Below are positions 1 to 8,061 of a DNA stretch of 18,124 nucleotides, piece after piece. Location: NCBI GenBank assembly GCA_011503125.2, contig WWBZ02000028.1, positions 1 to 18,124 on the forward strand. Reading direction: 5' to 3'. The position numbers were made by a program, and so were the translations under genes. The notes beneath the pieces were generated by a model, which was given only the letters and a program-made list of their open reading frames with translations, searched no databases and was not told where the DNA came from. The stretch's first letter is position 1, and each line of letters begins with the position of its first letter. Source of the DNA: Botryosphaeria dothidea. Its lineage: Eukaryota > Ascomycota > Dothideomycetes > Botryosphaeriales > Botryosphaeriaceae.

Positions 1-190
1 TACGTAGAAGCTCTAGCGTATAGAGAAAGAGAATAGAGACGTAGTATTTACGTAGAAGCTATAGTATATAGAGAAAAAAAGAATAAGAACGTAGTACTTA
101 CGTAGAAGCTATAGCGTATAGAGAAAAGAAGAATAAAAACGTAGTACTTACGTAGGAGCTATAGCGTATAGAGGAAAAGAAATAAGCTTA
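1..190. repeat. ~50-bp tandem repeat, almost four units
   Basis: The block TACGTAGAAGCT begins at 1, 49 and 99, and a variant with one A-to-G change begins at 149, giving periods of 48, 50 and 50 bp. Each unit runs on through a TAGCGTATAGAG-like core, a purine-rich segment and ACGTAGTA. The fourth unit breaks down after about 175. The array may extend left of the window. It lies wholly inside the RIP-affected DNA. Its function is unknown; it could be a subterminal repeat of a mobile element. Confidence 0.85.
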
Positions 191-520
191 GTCTAATATA
201 ATAGCTTATATCTAGTATACTCGTAGAAATATAGTAGTATTCTATCTACGAGAAAACTAAGCTAAAGAAAAAAAAAAGAAAGGTTTAAGTAAGATAGCGC
301 TACTTATATATCTCTCTAAAGTCTCTTTTACTAGTAGCGAGTTATAGAGTTTTCTTATTAAGCTTTATTAAGCTTTAGAATTCTCTTAATCTAAGGTCTC
401 GCCGTAGGATCTATCTAAGGTATCCTTAGAGTTTAAACCGTAATATTATCCTTCTATAGCTACGAGTTCTAGAAAACTCCGTCTTTAATAGTTATAGGCT
501 AAAAAAAAGGACGTAAAACT

Positions 521-548
521 AAATAAATAAATAAATAAATAAATAAAT
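521..548. repeat. (AAAT)7 microsatellite
   Basis: Seven perfect AAAT units lie inside the RIP-affected region. A short GATA-type run also occurs at about 961-976. Confidence 0.9.
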
Positions 549-1852
549 TAGAAAATACCTAGAAACTCTTACTAAATCTTAGCTATCTAGAACTTCTCGT
601 AGACTTCTACTAATAAAACCTAGATCGTCTAGCTCTAGACCGTTCTTTTAGAACGTAAAACCGAAAGAAGAAGCTAGTAATATCTAAAGCTAATCTACGG
701 AAGTCTATCGGAAGATTACGCTATTAGTACTCGCTACGTTACTACTAGACCCGCTTAATATATATAATATAGCCGTACTATCTAGTTTTAAGATAGCTAT
801 TAATCTTTAATTCGAGGTAGTAGTCTTCTTCGTCTTAATCGTAGCTAACTTCTAATTAAATATCTTATTACTACGGGAATCTAGAAAGAATAGTATCTAA
901 AGAAGACGAATTATCTTAGCCCGGGATATTACGTTTCTATAAGTTAAACGAGAAAAAAATATAGATAGATAGATAAATTTATTTCTTCCCGATATAGCTC
1001 TCTTACGAGTCTATACGGAGCTAGCTATCTATAGTTATTTTATACGAGGGGGAAAACCTTTTCGCCTAGTAAAAACCTCTCCTCTCTCTCTAGGCATACT
1101 ATTCTATACTAGTTCTTATTTTTTCTTCTTACTAGTAGCGGCTACTATAGTAGCCCTATATTTACCTACTAGACCTATCTCTTTAATTCTTATTCTCGTA
1201 GTTATCCGGGTTCTAGTAGTTCTAGTAGTCCTAGTTTATCCTTCTAGTTCCTCTTTCTAGTTATCTTTCTATAATTAGTTCTCTTACTAAGCTAAATTAC
1301 TTAAGTAGCCCTAGGCGTAAGAACTAGTCTATTACTACTTAATTCTCTTCTTTATTAAGAGAAGAGAGTAGTAGTCCGTAGTCCCTATTCTTTAGAGTAT
1401 CTATACCCTACTCTATTAGAAGTAGAGGTAGAAGAGAAGGATATACTTTAGAGTTTATCTATACTAGCCGTATAGATAGATAGAACTAGAGTACTCTAAT
1501 ACCTTATACCTTAAGAGGAAGTTCTCTAGTCTAATATACTCTATACGTAGTAGAGTAGCGAGTATACTCTATAGCTTAAATAGTTCGCTATAGATTTATC
1601 TAATTTTTAGATTCTACTATATACTTTAGGCTATTAGCTTATCTTATCTTCTCTAGCTAGTAGACTTTATCTATCTCTTCTTCTACTTATTTCTATATTA
1701 CTATACGTAGCTTCGTTCGCTCTAAGAGACTCTAGTAGGTAGAGGGGTAGTAGTTAAGAAGTAAGTTTATTTTTTTTTCTAAGTAGAGTTCTTCTAGTAG
1801 GGCTAGTAGCGCCTCTAGTACTTAGAGTACGAGGAAGGACGGGGAGACTCAC

Positions 1853-1896
1853 TTGTCCTGCTCGGTACCGAAGATGGAGGCGAGATAGTTGGCCAT
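1853..1896 (-). CDS. U2AF small subunit (U2AF35-like), first exon only
   Basis: On the minus strand an ATG at 1896 opens a 44-nt exon encoding MANYLASIFGTEQD plus two bases, followed directly by a GTGAGT donor (1852-1847). This N-terminus is that of the small subunit of the U2 snRNP auxiliary factor, which recognises the 3' splice-site AG; animal orthologues begin almost identically. The AA left before the donor suits the next expected residues, Lys-Val, at the start of the Cys-rich CCCH zinc finger. That second exon is absent: downstream DNA is RIP-saturated to the window edge and cannot encode Cys or Met. Either intron 1 holds more than 1.8 kb of repeat, or this is a 5' fragment left by a rearrangement or misassembly. 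Identity rests on 14 residues plus the donor. Confidence 0.8.
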
Positions 1897-3537
1897 GGTT
1901 ACGCGATCGTCGTTGCGTCAAGCTTAAGTTGTGGCGAGGATGAAGGTTGGAGCTGCTTGCGCTGGAGATTGGCGATGTTGAAGAGCCGCGGCGGACGCGG
2001 TTCGTGCTGACAAACGCGCCAAGCCCTCCCCGAGCCGTTCGAGTCCGCCCCCAACTCCTTCCTTCGAGACCCTTCTTTCCGCGCTCACCTCACTCAACAT
2101 GTGAGCCTCATCGTGCTTTTCCATTCGCCACATCGTTTCTCCAGAAATCGTTCGAATTCGCTGAGATCGCGCTCTGCATAAGACGGCCAACCATTCAGCG
2201 AGTTGCTCTCATTCAATACGAAATCACTTCCAAAGTATTGCCAACCTCAAGGCAATCGCGAATCAGGAGCGGAAGCACTCATCATGATGAAAATGTCCAG
2301 AAATTTCTATAACATCCACATCCGGACGTATACTTCCATTCCGTATGGCAGGCGCATGTCGCAATCCTCTTGGAACCAACCTTGTACGGAATTGGTCATC
2401 AAATACCAGTTGGCCACTGTGAACTATTCCTCTTCAACGCCGCATTCCAGCCCATTTTGCCTGATGTTGAGACCGCTGTACGTGCTGAGCTCGCTCTGTC
2501 ATGTAGGTTCTTCCGAATGCATAGCTGGGGAGTTTGCACGACATGCAGATAATTTGCTCACCATTCTAATATTTCCGCTTCACGCTACACTCGATGGACA
2601 GCAATTTTCGATCAACTTTCACTTGTTTCTTGTGCGGATACTTCTGTGGACTTCTTGATTGTTTGCTGGCGAAGATAATGTGGTGCCCAATGCCAGCAAT
2701 CAACGAGTGAGCTGATAAAGGAGCGAAAGCGTCATGAACCAACTCGGTGAAGAGACTACTTTATGGCGCAAAAGTAACACTAGGGATGCTGCAGCGAAGA
2801 AGCCACCCAGTCATGGTCCAGTTCTGTCCTTGTACGAGTCTTAGCCGCTCACCGACTCGTACGCGGCCCGACGACTTTTTCGCCGTAGCCAGCTTATCAG
2901 CGGCACAGGGGCGGCGCCAAAAGTCGGCCACCATCTGGTTCTCGTGCCACACCATGACAGCCTCACATCAGTACCCTCCTATTTCTCACGGCCATCACAG
3001 TAGCTTCCCGAGAGAAAAGCAATCATGCTGACCTCTTACCTACTAAGTGTTACCCGGGAATACACGGGACCGTCCTTGACTAGTCCCTATCTGGCGTTGC
3101 ACGATGCACGAGATGCCTCTATGATGCCGGCCCCTCTGTCTCCGCACAACAACCATGTGTAAGGCATGCACCGGCAGTGCGACATCCGTGCTGGGTCGCC
3201 CGAGCAAAATGCCCGTATGCAACTCGTAAATGGCAGGTGGTCGAGAAGTCGGGCGCGAGACCGAGCTCTTGGTCATTCCGGCAAATCACTCCATCGCTTT
3301 CTTAACCCTTTTCGGAAGGTCGAACATGCAGATGTAGATCGCAAGCGTAGCGGTCCACTTGATCCAAGAGCCCCAAATTGACTCGCACAACAGGTATCCA
3401 CTGCGACCCCCGTCCAGTATCTGCCGCTCTGTTATCGCCTACTTATAAATATGGAGCCTCGCCGTTGGCTACCTGGAGTGGGTGCTTGTTCCTGACTGAG
3501 TGTCTATTTGTCGACAGCTTCGGGCATTCTTGCCAAG
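1897..3537. other. Intergenic region with one unassigned protein-like stretch
   Basis: This 1.6-kb stretch separates the divergent U2AF exon and the S28 peptidase, so it must hold both promoters. No complete gene is recognisable. At 2313-2502 (+) a stop-free frame reads like protein, with segments such as VYFHSVWQAHVAILLEP and GHQIPVGHCELFLFNAAF. It begins just after a TAA and has no ATG; a GTAGGT that could serve as a splice donor starts at about 2503. I do not recognise the family; it may be a gene relic or chance. The remaining open frames look random. The sequence has normal CpA and TpG content. Confidence 0.5.
3444..3450 (+). promoter_or_regulatory. TATA-like box of the S28 peptidase gene
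   Basis: TATAAAT lies 88 bp upstream of the ATG at 3538, a plausible distance for a fungal core promoter with a short 5' UTR. It is assigned by position only. Confidence 0.5.
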
Positions 3538-5331
3538 ATGATGATCCAGTCAAGCTTTCGTGCCGCCCTGCCTCTGTTGCTTGCTTCGACTTGCATGCAA
3601 TATGCTGAGGCCATAGGTATTGTTGGTGGCGCCAAGCAGGTGCAGCTGCAGGAGATGGCTGAGAGAGGGTTGTTTCCTGGTAGGTTACTTCCACACTTTT
3701 GCTTCGCTTCTTTCTCAACACAAGGCTGACCATGATAAGATGGTTCCCCAATTGAGATTCCAGCAGGAATTCAAGTCTCCAAACTCTACACTCCTGCTGT
3801 TTCTGCTGCAGCAAACAACACCACTGAGGTCATCACTCCTGAGTTTGTAACGCTGCCGCTTGACCACTTCGGTTCCGATGCTGGCACTTTCGAGAACCGC
3901 TTCTGGGTTGCCGAGTCTGGATACAAGGGAGCTGGCCGTCCAGTCTTCATTTACGATGCCGGAGAGGGTAATGCCGAGCCGAACGCTCTGTTCCGCCTGC
4001 AGAATTCCACTTCTTTCTTCAAACAGCTTGTGGATCATTTCGGCGGTATTGGCATCGTTTGGGAGCATCGTTACTATGGCGAATCGGTTCCAGTCAATAT
4101 CAGCCTGGAAACCGACCCTGAGGACTTCATCTACCTGACCTCCGAGCAAGCACTCGCCGACGTGCCTGTCTTCGCCGCCAACTTCTCCCGCGCAAACTTC
4201 CCGGACGTCGATCTCACGCCCTCTTCGACCCCATGGATCTTCGTTGGAGGCTCCTACCCCGGCATGCGCGCCGCATTCATGCGTGAATACTACCCGGAGA
4301 CCATTTTCGCCTCGTATGCCTCTTCCGCGCCCGTCCAGGCCCAAAACGACATGTCCGTCTATTTCGAGCCGGTCTACCGGGGAATGAACGCCTACGGCTT
4401 CGGCAACTGCACTAAGGACATCCACGCCGCAATCAACTACATGGACGACCTCATGGAAGACTCAGAAGCCGCGGCCGCCCTCAAGACGCAGTTCCTCGGC
4501 CGCAACGCCGCGGAGAACTCGAACGCGGGCTTCGGCGACGCGCTGTCCACCATCTTCTGGTACTGGCAGTCGTACGGCGTCGAGTACGGCCTGCGCCAGT
4601 TCTGCGACTGGATCGAGACCGACCACGGCGCGCACAACGCGACCAACGGCACCGTCGCCGGCACCGACGGCTGGGCCGCCTCGCGCGGGCCCGAGTTCGT
4701 CGTCAAGCAGTGGGCGTCCTTCCCCGACTTCGCCGACACGGTGAGCTCGTTCCTCGACACCACCTGCGAGGGGCCAACCGCCTCCGCCTACAACGCGACG
4801 GCCCCCGAATGCAATCTGGAAAAACGCTTCGAGGACCCGTCGTCCATCAGCTGGACCTGGCAGTACTGCACGCAGTGGGGCTTCCTGCAGAGCGCCAACC
4901 TGGGCGCCTCCCAGATTGTCTCGCGCTGGAACAGCCTGCAGCACCAGGCCGACATCTGCCACCGCCAGTTCCCGACGGCCAACGCGACGCTCATCCCCGC
5001 GTGGCCGCGCGACAACGAGACCAACGAGTCGCTCGGCGGCTGGGCGATCCGCCCCAGCAACACGTACTGGAGCGGCGGCGAGTTCGACCCCTGGCGCACG
5101 CTGAGCCCGCTGTCCGCCGAGGACTGGGCGCCGCACCCGACGCTGACGCAGGAGATCCCCGCGTGCAACGTGAGCACCGCTGAAAACGAGATCTTCGGGT
5201 ACGTCATCGGCGGCGCGCAGCACTGCTACGATTTCAGGACCACGTTCGCGCCTGGTGCGATCAGTAGGAAGTACTTCACCGATGCGTTGACGGAGTGGTT
5301 GAAGTGCTTCAAGCCGAGTGGAGGCTATTGA
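3538..5331 (+). CDS. Secreted serine carboxypeptidase, family S28 (prolyl carboxypeptidase-like)
   Basis: Two exons, 3538-3679 and 3764-5331, encode about 569 residues, usual for fungal S28 enzymes. These cleave after proline or release N-terminal dipeptides. The start is the first of two adjacent ATGs and opens a hydrophobic signal peptide (residues about 8-22). The catalytic triad is visible: Ser211 in GGSYPG, Asp489 in GGEFDPW and His534 in GGAQHCYDF. Other S28 landmarks are PVFIYDAGEGNAE (an oxyanion-side strand) and EHRYYGES. Several N-glycosylation sequons (NNT, NIS, NCT, NGT) fit secretion. The 84-nt intron has a GTAGGT donor, a GCTGAC branch site and a tandem CAGCAG acceptor, so one residue may be optional at the junction. 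It converges on the laccase gene 232 bp away. I see no frameshift. S28 assignment is firm; the exact specificity is not predictable. Confidence 0.95.
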
Positions 5332-5563
5332 CTACGCTCGGGTGGTGAGGGGCAGCGTGTTTTCAGTGCATAGTGTGTATTCTTATCAAAAAAGACAGTG
5401 CTTGTATTGCTATAGAAAACAAAACGATCGGACAACTGAACAAGGAATTTCCAAACCTCGCGGCATCTTGCCCTCCCACTCCCCACAGTGAATCCGGCCT
5501 TGCACCTCCTTTAACTCACCTCCCAGCAACACTTAAAGTTCAGCGTTGATCCGCTCGACCACA

Positions 5564-8061
5564 TCAAATTCCGCTGTCATCCTTCTCAATCGGATGCGCC
5601 CTTTCATACGCATGCCAACCGTCGCACGTCTTATTCGTCGCCTCCAGCGTTCCGATCGACTCGAGGATATCCGGCTGCCTCTCGAGAATCTGAAGCGCCA
5701 GGCCTGTTGTTCACATCAAGTCAGCAAACAGTCTCCCAAAAACAATCACCACCCTCCACCTTCCAAGCTGGCCATGGAAGGGGGAAAAAGCGTTCAACAT
5801 CACTCACCAGAGCTAGCATGCCAAGCGATGTGGCAATGCACCAACCATACCCCCGGATTGTCCGGCTTGAACGCCAACGCGACGAAGCCGTCGCTCGGCA
5901 GGAAAACGACGTCGCGACGCGGCGGATTGGCGAGGTTGAACTCGAGCGGGTCGCTCGACTCGTTGTACGTCGAGTTGGACTGCGCGAGCACCGCGAAGTC
6001 GTGGCCGTGCAGGTGGATCGGGTGGCCGGCGGGGATCTCGCGCTTGTTGTCGCCGAGGCGGCTGAGGTTGGCGGTGATGACGAGGTAGACGAAGCCGCGG
6101 TCGTAGTTGTCTGAGGGGTGGTTCTGCTTAGTGTGGTGGGGGGGGGGGGGCAAAGGGAGAGGTGGGGCGAGTAACGTACAGTCGATGACGGCGTATTCCG
6201 GGTTCCAGGACGTGTTCTGCAGGTTGAGGATGGTCGGGTTGCCGAAGTCGAGCCACATGGGCGTGTCGGTCAGGTCCCAGCGGAAGGCCTTGTGGAACTG
6301 GACCTCGGAGATGCCGGCCTCGTACGTGTTGTTGTGCACGTCGTTCTGCGGATGCGGGTCAACAGTCCACGGGAGGATGGGGTGCAGGAGCTCCTGGGGC
6401 TCGTCGTGGCAGTCGGACGGGTAGTCGTTCTTGGACGAGGTGGGGAGCGCGGTGCTGTGGGAGTCGTAGCGCAGGATGCCCGTGACGTTGCCGGCTCTGT
6501 CAACGACCCGTCCGCAGCCGCCGGGCCCGCCGGGGATCTCGGTGCGCATCCAGTAGTCGCCTGGTTCGGCGTTTGCTTCGACTATGATGTTGTATCGTTG
6601 GCCTGGGGAAGTTAGTGTGATGCGCATTGGCTAATCTTATGCAAGCATGAAGGGCTCCGTACCAATGTTCAGGAGGACGGCATTCGTCTCGTATGGCTCG
6701 ATGGGAACCAAGTCGGTTGAGATGACCTTCATCTTGTGTCCATCAATGCTAAAGATAAACGCCGCACCAGCAGACGAGTTTATCAATCTAATCAAGTACC
6801 TCTTTCCCTTTTGGAAGGTTTGGGTGTAATAAGATCCGAATCCTGGCGCGCAACGAGATGCATCATTTGAAAGGCTACAATTGTAATGTCCATGTCCGTT
6901 GAGCAAAATGCTATCTCCAACAGGAGGCGTGACATTCCTGTTTGCAGGGTCTGATGCGAGCAGTTCTTGGGAGAAGACGGCGAAAGCTGAGTCGTGACCC
7001 CAATCGGTGATCATGAGAGGGGTCTCCCACTCCTCATCCCAATCGGCCGCTGTAGGTCCGTGGAATACAAGAGGGCCAGCAACGCCATCGGGGTATTGGA
7101 GCGAATAATGGGAATGGTACCCTTCTTTTGTGTAAGTGCTTGGGAGTAGAGTAGAGGAGCCTGCCGCACTTACATGTTGTGCCATATTGAGTTACACGAA
7201 AGCGGTAAGTGAATGTATCTCCATATGCAATAGGGCACTGGGTAATCCCTGCATGATATAAGCATGTAGTCGACAAGCCAATGGAATAAGGAAGCCGGAC
7301 CATTGACTCCATCCATCTCGTTGCTGGACTGCTGTCTCACACCATGCCAGTGGATGCTAGTCCAGAGTCAGTTGCCTTATACAGTATAGGAGGTAGTAGC
7401 GTGGTTACATACGTGGTACCATTAGTCTGCAGGTAGTTCGTCACGTGGACTACCACTTCATCACCCCAACAAGCCTCAATCAAAGGACCTGGATAAGTGT
7501 CGTTGATCACTTTACCATATGGCTTAGAGTAGCCATCAGGGAATAGCTGAATGCGTTAGCAGATAACAGGCTTTCCGGTATATTCAAAGCCTTACCACCG
7601 CGTCTTTAAGGTTGATCCAGTACTATAATAGATCAGTACGGACTAGCATGCAGTTTATGATAGATTACGTACCTCCCTAGTAACCCCTTGTGGCCAGACA
7701 GTCTCATCTGAAGAGTAGATTCAGTAAGCGACTTTGATAAAGACAAGGCGAAGGTAAAGGCCAAGTAAGGCGGCATACAGTCTGTGTGGATATCATATTG
7801 AGAGAAGTAAGGCTGATTCGCCCTGCTGTCTTTGAGCCAGCAGCTCCTGTCATCGGGTGAATTACAGCTCTCCCAGCCTTCCAAGCTCGGATACGAGCAG
7901 GTAAAGCCAGGCGAAGCATGCTCTGGGTGAATGATAACACCGCCACTCGGGTCGGAGGAGAGCGGAAGCTGCGAGCCATCCCGCTCGAAGCCGACACCGT
8001 CCAACGGAGAGAAAAATGGAAGATGCAGGACGAGCTCCCAGCAAGTATTGAAGAACCCCAT
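5564..8061 (-). CDS. Laccase (multicopper oxidase), ascomycete type, ten exons
   Basis: The exons are 8061-7779, 7707-7673, 7622-7596, 7546-7413, 7356-7301, 7248-7174, 7121-6663, 6602-6180, 6110-5808 and 5703-5564. They join in frame into 644 residues. The enzyme oxidises phenolic substrates and reduces oxygen to water. All four copper motifs are intact: H162-W-H164-G, W204-Y-H206-S-H208, H527-P-I-H530-L-H532-G, and H589-C590-H591-I-A-W-H595. The T1 axial position (C590+10) is Leu600. The protein ends in DDSGI, the C-terminal plug typical of ascomycete laccases. Asn sequons (NDT, NGT, NVT, NST) suit secretion. The start follows laccase reading and the first sensible Met; the N-terminus is only weakly signal-peptide-like. 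Exons 2 and 3 are tiny (35 and 27 nt). Intron 8 (6111-6179) is 69 nt, stop-free and in frame, and contains a 13-base C run. Intron 5 has an unusual GTCCGG donor. Physiological role (pigment, lignin, detoxification) is unknown. Confidence 0.96.
6138..6150. repeat. Homopolymer G13 inside laccase intron 8
   Basis: Thirteen consecutive G on the plus strand form a C tract within intron 8 of the laccase. Its length decides whether the retained intron would stay in frame, and it is prone to slippage and miscounting. Confidence 0.9.

Larger units (their letters stand above)
1..1849. repeat. RIP-saturated AT-rich repeat region
   Basis: This stretch is very rich in TA steps. Reading it base by base I find one CpA (1094-1095) and no TpG, while CpG, CpC and CpT are all still present. 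RIP in ascomycetes converts C to T mainly in CpA context on both strands of duplicated DNA, so this is what near-complete RIP leaves behind. Without TpG there can be no ATG, TGA, Trp or Cys codon in any frame, and no open frame starting with ATG exists here. I infer a dead transposable element or other duplicated sequence, but no element type can be recognised. CpA and TpG return at once from 1850 onward, so the border is sharp. Confidence 0.9.

Noticed and set aside
1..190. CRISPR array or telomeric repeat
   Set aside because: Units are contiguous with no unique spacers, the host is a eukaryote, and the unit is not a TTAGGG-type telomere repeat.
1947..2658. Overlapping plus-strand frames of 121 and 151 codons upstream of the peptidase
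   Set aside because: They start at weak or non-ATG codons, overlap each other, and lack motifs. Only the 2313-2502 stretch in a different frame seemed protein-like.
4462..5223. 253-codon antisense frame across the S28 peptidase
   Set aside because: It arises from GC-rich third positions of the real gene; the composition is repetitive (RR, GG, VV) and has no family features.
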